NCBI GenBank assembly: GCA_035602605.1
Contig: DATNLZ010000108.1
Span: 23,814-87,813, forward strand
Length of the DNA: 64,000 bases
Direction of reading: 5' to 3'
Source: DASQHY01 sp035602605
GTDB lineage: Bacteria; Acidobacteriota; Terriglobia; Acidiferrales; UBA7541
In this document: positions 42,884 through 51,450 of the stretch, one piece after another
Layout: each line of letters begins with the position of its first letter
Position numbering within the stretch: position 1 is the stretch's first letter
Notes under the pieces: generated by a model
What the model saw: only the letters and a program-made list of their open reading frames with translations
Database searches by the model: none
Told to the model about the DNA's origin: nothing
Program-made: the position numbers and the translations under genes

Positions 42884-43255
42884 TCCTCTACCTCCCCCAG
42901 AATTTTTAGATTTTTCTATAATCGCTGACTGCCCGTCTGGGTCAGCGGGTGAAATCCCCCCTACCGAAACATGGCAACGACTTGAACCATCTCATCGCAA
43001 CAACATTCGCGTTCATTAAAAATATCCGAAGTCCATCTGGCTCATACCCGTGTGAGCTAACGAGAAGCAATGCATGTGCCACTTGGACTTTTTATATGCA
43101 TTGTTATGATAATAAGTGATTTAGATAAAGCAGCTAACGGGTAATCCACAATTAAATCTATAGAATTAAAAATTCTAATCCAACTTTGCGGATAGATTCC
43201 CGTTTATGGTAGACATTGGCGGATTTAACTACCCCCCGAGCGCCTGGGCAGGAAA
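42884..43255. other. AT-rich intergenic region upstream of the receptor gene
   Basis: The 372 bases between the receptor's start and the stop of PBP1A contain no ORF I can support. The right half (about 43070-43200) is clearly more AT-rich than its surroundings and contains a short palindrome (TAGAATT-AAA-AATTCTA at 43161-43177). It probably carries the receptor gene's control region. I cannot assign promoter elements confidently. Confidence 0.5.
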
Positions 43256-45568
43256 CTATTGCGGCAATCCGCCGGTAGTTTTTTCTGGAGCAGCCTTAGC
43301 GGGTGGGTTGGGGGCTTTGGGTACGAAACGGGGACGAGCGACGGGTTCATCTTCGGTGGGTGCGGTGTCCGGGGTATCAACGAAAACCCGATGCGTCTCG
43401 GCGAGCTTCTCTAGCGGCACCACGTTTGTAAATTCTTCAACGGGAGTTCCCGCGGTAGCGCCCTTCATGAATTGCAGCCACAGGGGCAAGGCCGCACGCG
43501 CTCCGGTCTCTTTCTTACCGAGCGAAATCTGCTTGTCGTCGAAGCCTACCCAAACTCCGGCGGTCAACGATGGTGTGAAGCCCATATACCACGCGTCGGT
43601 ATAATCGTTGGTGGTACCGGTCTTGCCCGCTGAGGGCCGTCCCAGCTCCTTAGCATGAACGCCAGTCCCAAACTGCACGACCTCTTCGAGCATCGCCAGC
43701 ATAGTGCGCGCGGTCTCAGGATCGGTGACGTCGTGGACCTCAGGACGTGCCTCTTCGAGCAGCGCACCGTCGTAACTGGTGACGCGGCGGATCATGTGCG
43801 GATCAATGCGAATGCCGTCATTCGGAAACACCGTAAAGGCCGAAGCGTGCTCGAGCAGCTTCATATCGGCGGCACCGAGAGCCAGGGGCAAGTAAGGCGG
43901 AAGCGGCGTAGTGATGCCGAAGCGCCGGGCCACGTCCACAACATGGCTGATACCGACCTTCTCAGCTACTTTCACAGCGGGAACATTGCGCGAGCCGGCC
44001 AGCGCGCGCCGCAAGGTGATTGTTCCCTCGAATTTTTCGTCGTAGTTGCGCGGTGAGTATGCCTGTCCCCCGCTGATCGTGGTGAAGGGAGCGTCAACTA
44101 CCGTGTCGAACGGCGTCAACCCTTTTTCAATCGCTGCCGCATAAACATAGATCTTGAAAGAGCTGCCCACCTGGCGGAACGATTGCGTGGCGCGATTGAA
44201 CTTTGATTCCTCGAAGCTGTACCCGCCCACCATGGCCTTGATTTCGCCGGTGGAATTTTCAATCGCTACCAGGGCGGCCTGCGCCGCGGGTTGCTGCTCG
44301 AGCCGAACGCGCGCGCCCCCGTCTTTCAAATCTTCAATGTGGAATTGCGCAAGGTCGCCCACCTTGAGAAGCTCGGAAGGTTTTTTGCGCCCGGTCCACG
44401 CCAACTCGGGCGCGGTGAGAATCGCGCGAAACTGGCCGATCCTGATGGTGGCCGTCCTGTCGTCGATGGCCGTCACCAAACCTGTTGTGTACGAGCCCTT
44501 TTCGATGGGACGCCGCCAGTCGTCGTCTTCGTAAGTCTCGATCTTGCCCATATTGTCGCGAAGGATATTCGGCAAATCGCCGCGCCAGCCGTGGCGCCGG
44601 TCGTAATCGTGCAAGCCGTCGCGTACGGATTGATTTGCCGAGCGCTGCATATTGATATTCAGCGTGGTATAGACGCGCAAGCCGCGTTCGTGGACCGCTT
44701 CGGTGCCATAGGCGGCCTCTAGATACTTGCGGATGTCTTCAAAAAAGTACGGCGCCAAATCGTTTCGCGGGTATTGCAGATGCAAACTAAGTGGCTGCTT
44801 TTTGGCTTCTTGCGCCTCGCGCGAGGTAATCTTCCCCTCTTCGGCCATGCGCTGGATGACCAGATTGCGGCGCTGCATTGCCGCGCGGGGGTCGAGGAGC
44901 GGCGAAAACTTTGGCCCGTTCACCATGCCGGCAAGCAGTGCCGCTTCGGTAAGTTTTAGCTCGCTAACCGGCTTGCCAAAATAAAACTGCGAAGCGGCAG
45001 CAAAGCCGTAGTTACCGTGAGCAAGGTAAACCTGATTGGCGTACATTGTGAAAATCTGCTGCTTGGTGTAATGGCGCTCGATTTGGATCGCCAGCAACGC
45101 TTCCTCAATTTTGCGCCGGATGGTGATGTCGCTGCGGTCCAGGAAAAGGTTGCCCGCAAGCTGCATCGTAATGGTACTGGCGCCCTGCCTGCGGTGCTTC
45201 AAAACATCGCGCCATGCCGCGCCGGCAATACGCGGGAAATCGAGACCCCAGTGATCTTCAAAGTGCTGGTCCTCGATTGAAATCACCGCATCGCGCAGAA
45301 CGTGCGGCACCTGTTCATAGGTCATCAGGACGCGCCGCTGCAAGGCGAAGCTGCCAATGAGCTGACCATCATCGGCATAAATTTCCGTGACTACGTTGGG
45401 TTGATAATTTTCCAGCATGCGGAGTTCAGGGAGGTCGCTTGCGTACACGAACAGCAGGCCAACCCCCGCGCCTAACGCAATGGCGCAAAGTAGGAGAAAC
45501 GCAATGGCCACGCGATCGATCAATTTCCAGCCGCGTAGACGAAGCGTGATAGGGGGAAGTCCGGACAT
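43256..45568 (-). CDS. penicillin-binding protein 1A, bifunctional transglycosylase/transpeptidase
   Basis: A class A PBP of 770 residues. A cytoplasmic N-terminus precedes one membrane segment (about 20-45). The GT51 glycosyltransferase domain (about 60-235) has ISIEDQHFEDHWGLD with the catalytic Glu, and the RRQGASTITMQLAGNLFL motif. An OB-like insertion lies at about 330-420. The transpeptidase motifs are SSFK (nucleophile Ser; about residue 483), SRN (about 543) and KTGT (about 655). The C-terminus is Pro-rich (PKAPNPPAKAAPE). It polymerises and cross-links peptidoglycan. It reads away from the MauE gene with an 80-base gap. Confidence 0.93.
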   Translation of the reverse strand: MSGLPPITLRLRGWKLIDRVAIAFLLLCAIALGAGVGLLFVYASDLPELRMLENYQPNVVTEIYADDGQLIGSFALQRRVLMTYEQVPHVLRDAVISIEDQHFEDHWGLDFPRIAGAAWRDVLKHRRQGASTITMQLAGNLFLDRSDITIRRKIEEALLAIQIERHYTKQQIFTMYANQVYLAHGNYGFAAASQFYFGKPVSELKLTEAALLAGMVNGPKFSPLLDPRAAMQRRNLVIQRMAEEGKITSREAQEAKKQPLSLHLQYPRNDLAPYFFEDIRKYLEAAYGTEAVHERGLRVYTTLNINMQRSANQSVRDGLHDYDRRHGWRGDLPNILRDNMGKIETYEDDDWRRPIEKGSYTTGLVTAIDDRTATIRIGQFRAILTAPELAWTGRKKPSELLKVGDLAQFHIEDLKDGGARVRLEQQPAAQAALVAIENSTGEIKAMVGGYSFEESKFNRATQSFRQVGSSFKIYVYAAAIEKGLTPFDTVVDAPFTTISGGQAYSPRNYDEKFEGTITLRRALAGSRNVPAVKVAEKVGISHVVDVARRFGITTPLPPYLPLALGAADMKLLEHASAFTVFPNDGIRIDPHMIRRVTSYDGALLEEARPEVHDVTDPETARTMLAMLEEVVQFGTGVHAKELGRPSAGKTGTTNDYTDAWYMGFTPSLTAGVWVGFDDKQISLGKKETGARAALPLWLQFMKGATAGTPVEEFTNVVPLEKLAETHRVFVDTPDTAPTEDEPVARPRFVPKAPNPPAKAAPEKTTGGLPQ

Positions 45569-45648
45569 CGAATAAATAGTTTATCGCAGAAGCGGCTCGA
45601 GAAAAGCTTGTTTCCGTGAGGATGTTCGTAATCGCGCGGCCGACGTCT

Positions 45649-46173
45649 TTATTGCACTTTATCAGTTTTGGGGATTTCGAGTGGCCGAGACCACGGGTGC
45701 GGCCCGCGATGCGCTCGAAACGCCGCGATGGTCAGCGTAATGGCCATCGCCACAAACAGACCATCGCGCACCAGGGTCTTTACTCCCAGCGTCTCTCCCG
45801 GGCCAAAGCAGCCGCAGTTTATCTGCAAACCTTTGGCGTAGCTGCGTACCACGACGCCAAAAAATCCAAGCAGCAGCACTGTGGCGATCGCCGAGACAAT
45901 GCGCAATTCCCAGCCGATCACCAAAAGCAAACCGAGCCCCAACTCCACATATGGCAAAGTATGCGCCAGCAGGTTAACCGCTTGGGGAGGGAGCAGCTGA
46001 TACGAATCAATTTGCGTGGCAAAAAGCGCGAGCGCTATACGTACAGGGGGATGCGGGTTCATCCCGGGGATAAAAAATTTCGTGTAGGCAGCATAGATAA
46101 GAATGCCACCAAGCACCAGGCGTCCCCCCATCGTAAGGGCACGCGAGAAGTTGAGCGGACTCGATTCGCGCAT
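45649..46173 (-). CDS. MauE/DoxX-family membrane protein
   Basis: A 174-residue protein with four hydrophobic segments (about residues 13-31, 68-88, 90-109 and 135-150). The motif NCGCFGPGE (about 118-126) carries the cysteine pair of the MauE branch, which in methylamine dehydrogenase maturation partners a thioredoxin-like protein. It is directly coupled to the downstream... in transcription order upstream, DsbA-like gene, with a 3-base gap, which supports a redox-relay role. The substrate is unknown. Methylamine dehydrogenase subunits are not in this window. Confidence 0.85.
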   Translation of the reverse strand: MRESSPLNFSRALTMGGRLVLGGILIYAAYTKFFIPGMNPHPPVRIALALFATQIDSYQLLPPQAVNLLAHTLPYVELGLGLLLVIGWELRIVSAIATVLLLGFFGVVVRSYAKGLQINCGCFGPGETLGVKTLVRDGLFVAMAITLTIAAFRAHRGPHPWSRPLEIPKTDKVQ

Positions 46174-46176
46174 GGC

Positions 46177-46863
46177 TTACTTCAAGAGCTGATCCAGGAA
46201 ATTACGCAAAAGGTCATAGGTCACCACGGAGGCGATTGGATACGTTTGGCCGCGTGAGGTGATGACCATTGTTGGTGTCTGGTTGACGGCATAATTCTTG
46301 CCGCGCGAAACGTCTGACTCAATTTCCGCGTCAAGCTGTCCGCTCTTTACCAGCTTGCGAACCTTTACCATCTCTGCGGGAGTCAGCACCGCGGCGACGA
46401 CCGCGTCAATGCTGCCGTCTTTTTCCCAAACGTCCTGTTTGTTAAACAGGGCCTCCTCCACCTTTTCAAATTTTCCGAGCCGAGCTGCGGCAACCGCGTA
46501 TTGAGCAGCCTCGCGGGAATGGGCATGCATCGGCAGAGGGAAATCACGATGTATCAGATACACCTTTCCGGTGGCTACGTAGTCATCCATTAATTTGTGC
46601 TGCACGGCCTGGTACAAACTGCGGCACGCCGGGCACTGAAAATCGCTGAATGTCTCGATGGTGATGGGAGCGGTTTTCGAACCAAAGGACCGGCCAGCCA
46701 AGGGATCGACGGCGGCCGATGGCGCAGCTTTGGCATGAGCTTTTTGCGCCGCTGCTGGCACCGATGCTTTGGCATGAGCCTTTTGTGCGCTCGCGGGCTC
46801 TCGGGCAACCAGTACCCAGGCTGCAAGCGCGAGAATGATTGCCGACCATTGCGGAAGCTTCAA
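46177..46863 (-). CDS. DsbA-like thioredoxin-fold thiol oxidoreductase
   Basis: A 228-residue protein with an N-terminal signal sequence (about 1-26), a low-complexity linker containing a repeated QKAHAKA unit (about 27-50), then a DsbA/Thioredoxin_4 domain. The active site is CPAC in FSDFQCPACRSLYQ (about residues 77-80), the cis-Pro is in NQTPTMVIT, and a HRDFPLPMHAHSREAA segment follows. CPxC with Ala is unlike CPHC of classical DsbA and tends to reduce or shuffle as well as oxidise. It is transcribed first, three bases before the MauE gene, so the two probably make one periplasmic thiol system. Confidence 0.87.
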   Translation of the reverse strand: MKLPQWSAIILALAAWVLVAREPASAQKAHAKASVPAAAQKAHAKAAPSAAVDPLAGRSFGSKTAPITIETFSDFQCPACRSLYQAVQHKLMDDYVATGKVYLIHRDFPLPMHAHSREAAQYAVAAARLGKFEKVEEALFNKQDVWEKDGSIDAVVAAVLTPAEMVKVRKLVKSGQLDAEIESDVSRGKNYAVNQTPTMVITSRGQTYPIASVVTYDLLRNFLDQLLK

Positions 46864-47125
46864 TTCTTTCTCCTTCCTAAATCGACGCTGGCCCGGGGGA
46901 TTGTACCGCGACTCCGGCTCATGGCGTCATTTGGATTTCGCGACCCCGGGGTGGCGGAAATCATGGAAATCATTATAGGCCCCCATTATTCCCGTACTTA
47001 AACTAGGATGCGGCGTTAGGTTCGGAGTTGCGTTGCCGTAGCCGCTTGGGCCTCAAGGCAGCGGTTATCGTCCGAGTCTGCCTTACAAGCTAATGATTAC
47101 AAAACGTTTACTTATTATAAGAAAA
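46864..47125. other. intergenic region between the DsbA-like gene and the dnaK promoter
   Basis: The divergent spacer is 369 bases in all. The left part, up to about 47110, contains no supported gene and no clear structural element; the right end holds the dnaK promoter described separately. The DsbA-like gene's own promoter must be here, but I cannot place it. Confidence 0.4.
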
Positions 47126-47146
47126 CTTGACAACAGCACACTCAAT
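47126..47146 (+). promoter_or_regulatory. HAIR-like operator for HspR overlapping the dnaK promoter
   Basis: Matches the HspR-associated inverted repeat CTTGAGT-N7-ACTCAAG as CTTGACA-N7-ACTCAAT: 5 of 7 and 6 of 7 positions, with the exact 7-base spacer. It covers the -35 and most of the spacer of the dnaK promoter, a good place for repression. The hspR gene lies at the end of the same gene group. Confidence 0.65.
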
Positions 47147-47154
47147 GGTATAAT
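47127..47154 (+). promoter_or_regulatory. sigma-70-type promoter of dnaK
   Basis: A consensus -35 (TTGACA, 47127-47132), a 16-base spacer and a consensus -10 (TATAAT, 47149-47154) lie 78 bases before the dnaK ATG. It is the best promoter match seen in the window. Confidence 0.85.
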
Positions 47155-47232
47155 GGCGTTGCTGAATGTGGTTTCAGCAGGCTTTTTTGGGCTCTTGCGC
47201 AGTTACCAATGAGTTCCAGGAGGAATGGGCAG

Positions 47233-49197
47233 ATGAGCAAGATTATAGGTATTGACCTGGGTACGACAAACTCAGTCGTCGCCGTAATGCAGGGCGGTGA
47301 GCCAGTAGTCATTCCCAACCAAGAGGGCGCCCGAACGACTCCCTCGGTGGTGGGCATTACCAAGACCGGGGAGCGTCTGGTCGGTCAGGTGGCCAAGCGC
47401 CAGGCAGTTACCAACCCCGAAAACACGATTTACTCCATCAAGAGATTTATGGGTCGTCGCTTCGAGGAAGTAACCGAAGAGATGAAACGTATTCCGTACA
47501 AGGTAGTCCGCGGGCCGCACGATGACGTGCGCGTGGATATTTTCGGCAAGGCCTACAGCCCGCCTGAGATTTCGGCAATGATTCTTCAAAAGCTGAAGAC
47601 CGCCGCCGAAGATTTTCTTGGCGAGAAGGTGAGCAAAGCGGTAATCACCGTGCCTGCGTATTTCAATGATAGCCAAAGGCAAGCCACCAAACAGGCCGGT
47701 GAGATTGCCGGACTGGAAGTCGTGCGCATCATCAATGAACCAACCGCGGCGGCTTTGGCTTACGGTCTCGATAAAAAGAACGATGAGATCATCGCCGTTT
47801 ACGACCTAGGAGGCGGCACCTTCGATATCTCCGTGCTGGAAGTTGGCGGCGGCCTGGTTCAGGTGAAATCGACCAATGGCGATACGCACTTGGGCGGCGA
47901 CGATATTGACCAAAAAATCGTGGATTGGATTATCGCCGACTTCAAGAAAGATGAAGGGATTGATCTGAGCAAGGACCGCATGGCCTTGCAGCGGCTCCGT
48001 GAAGCCGCCGAAAAAGCCAAGATTGAACTCTCGCAAATGGTGGAAACGGAGATCAATCTGCCATTTATTTCCGCAAACCAATCCGGGCCGAAGCATTTGC
48101 TCAAGAAGTTGACGCGGGCCAAGCTCGAGCAATTGATGGATGATTTGCTGCAACGTTCGATGGCTCCTGTAAAACAAGCGCTGGCCGATGCCGATCTGGA
48201 CCCGTCTAAAATTCAAGAAGTTGTGATGGTTGGCGGCTCGACGCGTATTCCCAAGGTGGTCGAGCTGGTCAAAAACTATTTTGGTGGGAAAGAACCGCAC
48301 AAAGGTGTCAACCCGGATGAGGTTGTTGCCGTCGGGGCAGCCATTCAGGGTGCGGTATTGGGCGGCGAGGTAAAGGATATCCTGCTGCTTGATGTCACCC
48401 CGCTTTCACTCGGGGTTGAGACGTATGGTGGCGTAATGACCGTGCAGATTCCGAGGAACACAACAATCCCAACACGCAAAGCCGAGGTCTATTCCACCGC
48501 GTCCGACAATCAGCCCTCGGTTGAGATTCACGTTCTGCAGGGCGAGCGGAAAATGGCGGCCGACAATCGCACGCTCGGTAAATTCCATCTGATGGGGATT
48601 CCGCCGGCTCCCCGTGGTACCCCGCAGGTTGAAGTGACCTTCGACATCGATGCCAACGGCATTCTGAATGTGTCCGCGAAGGATAAGGCCACCAGCAAAG
48701 AACAGAAAATCACAATCAGCGCTTCCACCGGTCTTACCAAAGAAGAGGCTGAGAAGATGCGCACCGAAGCCGAGGCTCACGCGGAAGAGGACAAGAAGAA
48801 ATTCGCGGAAGTCGAGGCGCGCAACCAGCTCGATAATCAGATTTATCAGGCTGAAAAGCTCATCAAAGAAAACAAGGACAAGATCCCGGAGGCGGATAGC
48901 AAGCCTGTCGAGGAAGCTATCGAAAGCGCTAAGCGCGCGTTGGCAGAAGGCGGCGCGGAGCGAATGACTTCGGCGAGGGAGCAGTTGGAGAAGTCCCTCC
49001 ACAAAGTTGCCGAAGCTCTGTATCGCTCGAATGCCGCGGCGCAGGGGCAGGCGGGTGCTCCTGGCGGCGACGGTGGCGGTTCATCCGCTGACGGCACTGG
49101 GGCGGCGGGAGCTGCGGCTGGTGGCCAAGGTAAAGGACAGGGCGACGTCATCGACGCTGAATATGTGGACGTTGACGAAGGGAAAAAACCCAACTAA
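47233..49197 (+). CDS. dnaK: molecular chaperone DnaK (Hsp70)
   Basis: The 654-residue protein has the ATPase domain opening MSKIIGIDLGTTNSVVAV, phosphate-binding VITVPAYFNDSQRQATK, the YDLGGGTFDISVL and VGGSTRIPKV motifs, the VKDILLLDVTPLSLGVET linker, a beta-sandwich substrate domain and a helical lid. It ends in DVIDAEYVDVDEGKKPN, with a Gly-rich patch before it. It refolds nascent and stressed proteins with DnaJ. I start at 47233; an ATG eight codons earlier is just before the AGGAGG at 47218 and is less likely. A strong promoter with a HAIR-like operator lies upstream. grpE is not next to it. Confidence 0.98.
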   Translation: MSKIIGIDLGTTNSVVAVMQGGEPVVIPNQEGARTTPSVVGITKTGERLVGQVAKRQAVTNPENTIYSIKRFMGRRFEEVTEEMKRIPYKVVRGPHDDVRVDIFGKAYSPPEISAMILQKLKTAAEDFLGEKVSKAVITVPAYFNDSQRQATKQAGEIAGLEVVRIINEPTAAALAYGLDKKNDEIIAVYDLGGGTFDISVLEVGGGLVQVKSTNGDTHLGGDDIDQKIVDWIIADFKKDEGIDLSKDRMALQRLREAAEKAKIELSQMVETEINLPFISANQSGPKHLLKKLTRAKLEQLMDDLLQRSMAPVKQALADADLDPSKIQEVVMVGGSTRIPKVVELVKNYFGGKEPHKGVNPDEVVAVGAAIQGAVLGGEVKDILLLDVTPLSLGVETYGGVMTVQIPRNTTIPTRKAEVYSTASDNQPSVEIHVLQGERKMAADNRTLGKFHLMGIPPAPRGTPQVEVTFDIDANGILNVSAKDKATSKEQKITISASTGLTKEEAEKMRTEAEAHAEEDKKKFAEVEARNQLDNQIYQAEKLIKENKDKIPEADSKPVEEAIESAKRALAEGGAERMTSAREQLEKSLHKVAEALYRSNAAAQGQAGAPGGDGGGSSADGTGAAGAAAGGQGKGQGDVIDAEYVDVDEGKKPN

Positions 49198-49319
49198 CTC
49201 ATCGGTTGGGTCATTCGGAGTATCGAAACTTGGGCGGGGAAGTCTTCAACACGAGGGCTTCTCCGTTTGAGTCAGCCGCGTCCACGGCGGTGACCATTCC
49301 GAGATTGCTGGAGCCATGA

Positions 49320-49703
49320 TTGACAACCTATGAAGGTATACGCCGTGCGGGACCACCCCAGGCGGTCCAAAAACTACGCGAGACTGTTTTCATGGTTCAG
49401 GTTCTGCTAAGTGAGCCGCCTTCGGCCGATTGGAAGCGGCTTTTCTATGATGCGCAACAGGCGCCGCCAGCAGATTTTCCGCCGCGGGCCGTGGAGATGA
49501 GCGGTATCACTCTGCGTTTTCGCTCGGAAGGTTCGCTCGTGGAGCAGCGCATCGTCTGGGTGGATAAGTGGATTGAGCGCGCGAATCAAAAAGAAGCGGC
49601 TATGGGCGGTCGTCTCGGTGAAGAGCGCCAGCGTCGCCGCGAGGAAATGACCCGGGAACAACAGGAGCTCGCAGAGTGGAACGCGCGCTGGACCAACCTC
49701 TAA
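49320..49703 (+). CDS. hypothetical protein encoded between dnaK and dnaJ
   Basis: A 127-residue ORF bounded by an in-frame stop just before its TTG start, which has GGAG six bases upstream; a later ATG (49392) is the alternative. It is helical in the second half and highly charged (ERQRRREEMTREQQELAEW). The middle reads MSGITLRFRSEGSLVEQRIVWVDKW. There is no signal peptide, Cys or recognised motif. It occupies the place where grpE sits in many dnaK operons but does not resemble GrpE: length, coiled-coil pattern and the beta domain are absent. It is probably co-transcribed with dnaK and dnaJ. Confidence 0.65.
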   Translation: MTTYEGIRRAGPPQAVQKLRETVFMVQVLLSEPPSADWKRLFYDAQQAPPADFPPRAVEMSGITLRFRSEGSLVEQRIVWVDKWIERANQKEAAMGGRLGEERQRRREEMTREQQELAEWNARWTNL

Positions 49704-49750
49704 CGAGCCCGCACTGGGCTACTGCGTTTTAGAGAGACTTGTTTCGAAAA

Positions 49751-50902
49751 ATGCCGACTGTACCCAAAACCGATTATTACGAACTCCTGGGCGTCCCTCG
49801 TAAGGCGAGCACCAAGGATATTCGCGCTTCCTACCGGAAGCTAGCCCGTAAATATCACCCTGATTTGAATCCTGGCGACAAAGCTTCCGAAGAAAAATTC
49901 AAGCAAATCCAAGAGGCCTACGACGTTCTCTCGGATCCGAAGAAGAAGCAGATGTACGACCAGCTCGGGTTCTATGCGGAAAATTACCACGGGGGACCTC
50001 AGCCGGGAGCGCAGGGTGATGAGGACGGGGTACACGTGGATTTCGGCGGCTTCGATTTTGGGGGAAGTGGAGTTGGATCCGGGGGCGGTGCGAGCTTCCG
50101 CGACCTATTCAGCCAATTTTTCCGCGCTGGGCAAGCAGCCGAAGGTCCGGAGCGCGAATCCGGGAGCGACCTCGAATACAAGATTCATATTAGCTTTTCG
50201 GAGGCAGTTCGCGGCACCGTAAAAAAGATCACGATTACGCGTCTCGATTCTTGCGCCACCTGCCAGGGGACGGGCGCGACCGGGAGCGCTCAGGTCTGCG
50301 CCGCATGCAATGGCAAGGGTATCGTGCAGCAGGCTGGCGGCAAGATGCGCTTTAACGTTTCTTGCCCGCGCTGTAGTGGCACCGGGAAGTTGCGGACGCC
50401 GTGCCGGCGCTGCGGCGGCGAGGGCCGCATCCCCACAACAGAAACGATTGACGTCCGTATACCGGCAGGCGTACACACCGGCTCGCGGGTTCGCGTCCCC
50501 GGACATGGCAACGCCGGCACGCTCGGTGCCCCGCCGGGTGATTTGTACATTTTGCTCGAAGTGCAGCCGCACCCGTTTTTCGAGCGGCGTGGCGATGATC
50601 TTTACACCGTCGTGCCTATCACGGTTACCGAGGCGGCGCTTGGAGCCAAGATTGAAGTACCGACAATTGATGGACGCTCGCAAGTGCGCATTCCTCCGGG
50701 CACGAATAGCGGACGGCGTTTGCGTTTGCGCGAGAAAGGCGTCCCCAGCGCGCGTACCGGCAAACGCGGTGATCAATATGTCGAGATCCAGGTGATTGTG
50801 CCCGAGCCGACCGACGAACGCGTGCGGAATCTGCTGCGCGAGCTCGATAAGATCGCTCCCGTTGACCCGCGGAAGGATTTATTTACAGAGGCTGCTGTTT
50901 AA
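49751..50902 (+). CDS. dnaJ: chaperone protein DnaJ (type I Hsp40)
   Basis: The 383-residue protein has a J domain (residues ~7-70) with the HPD motif in YHPDLNPGD, a Gly-rich region (about 82-122), and four zinc-finger repeats, CATCQGTG, CAACNGKG, CPRCSGTG and CRRCGGEG (about 170-232). The C-terminal substrate domains follow, ending at the AVDPR-like C-terminus. All type I elements are present, so it should stimulate DnaK and bind unfolded proteins. A TTG four codons upstream is possible as a start. hspR follows 50 bases later. Confidence 0.96.
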   Translation: MPTVPKTDYYELLGVPRKASTKDIRASYRKLARKYHPDLNPGDKASEEKFKQIQEAYDVLSDPKKKQMYDQLGFYAENYHGGPQPGAQGDEDGVHVDFGGFDFGGSGVGSGGGASFRDLFSQFFRAGQAAEGPERESGSDLEYKIHISFSEAVRGTVKKITITRLDSCATCQGTGATGSAQVCAACNGKGIVQQAGGKMRFNVSCPRCSGTGKLRTPCRRCGGEGRIPTTETIDVRIPAGVHTGSRVRVPGHGNAGTLGAPPGDLYILLEVQPHPFFERRGDDLYTVVPITVTEAALGAKIEVPTIDGRSQVRIPPGTNSGRRLRLREKGVPSARTGKRGDQYVEIQVIVPEPTDERVRNLLRELDKIAPVDPRKDLFTEAAV

Positions 50903-50952
50903 GGTCGCGAGTCAAACCTTGATTGTTTGAGAAGACTTCAGAGAATCACTCG

Positions 50953-51351
50953 ATGCCAGCGCGCGCAAAAAAACGAGCTAAAGCCGGCTACATGATCAGC
51001 GCCGTCGCCGAGCTATACAACCTTCATCCTCAAACCTTGCGACTCTATGAACGCGTGGGGCTGTTGAAACCGTCGCGTTCGGAGGGCAATACTCGTCTTT
51101 ACACTGACGAAGATCTGGAACGTCTGGAAGTGATCCTGACCTTGACGCGCGATATGGGCGTAAACCTCGCGGGCATCGAAATTATTCTCAACATGCGCGA
51201 GAAAATGTCGGAGATGCAGAAGCAAATGCAGGAGTTTGTCGGATTTGTGCAGAATGAGCTTTCGCGAGTCCTCCACCAGCCAACTTCCAAGCCCGCAAAA
51301 AACGCACTCGCGCGTGTCCCACCTCCGCGCATGATCCGCGTCCATAAGTGA
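50953..51351 (+). CDS. hspR: MerR-family transcriptional repressor HspR
   Basis: A 132-residue MerR-type regulator. The helix-turn-helix reads YMISAVAELYNLHPQTLRLYERVGLLKPSRSEGNTRLYT, in separate pieces (about residues 12-52), followed by the DLERLEVILTLTRDMGVNLAGIEIIL wing and dimer helix (about 55-80). These are typical HspR features. HspR represses dnaK operons by binding HAIR sites and uses DnaK as co-repressor in Streptomyces. The gene closes the dnaK-orf-dnaJ-hspR group, and a HAIR-like site overlaps the dnaK promoter. The C-terminal tail is basic and Pro-rich. Confidence 0.9.
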   Translation: MPARAKKRAKAGYMISAVAELYNLHPQTLRLYERVGLLKPSRSEGNTRLYTDEDLERLEVILTLTRDMGVNLAGIEIILNMREKMSEMQKQMQEFVGFVQNELSRVLHQPTSKPAKNALARVPPPRMIRVHK

Positions 51352-51450
51352 CCCGGGTATTGTTCTGAACGTTTGGCATTTCCACAGTGGCAGTTATTTT
51401 CACAGGGGCACAAACTTGCGCGTGACCCGTTGCGCGCATATCCTTCCAGC

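Noticed and set aside
47126..47146. CIRCE element for HrcA at the dnaK promoter
   Set aside because: TTAGCACTC-N9-GAGTGCTAA is not present; the HAIR-like pattern fits better.
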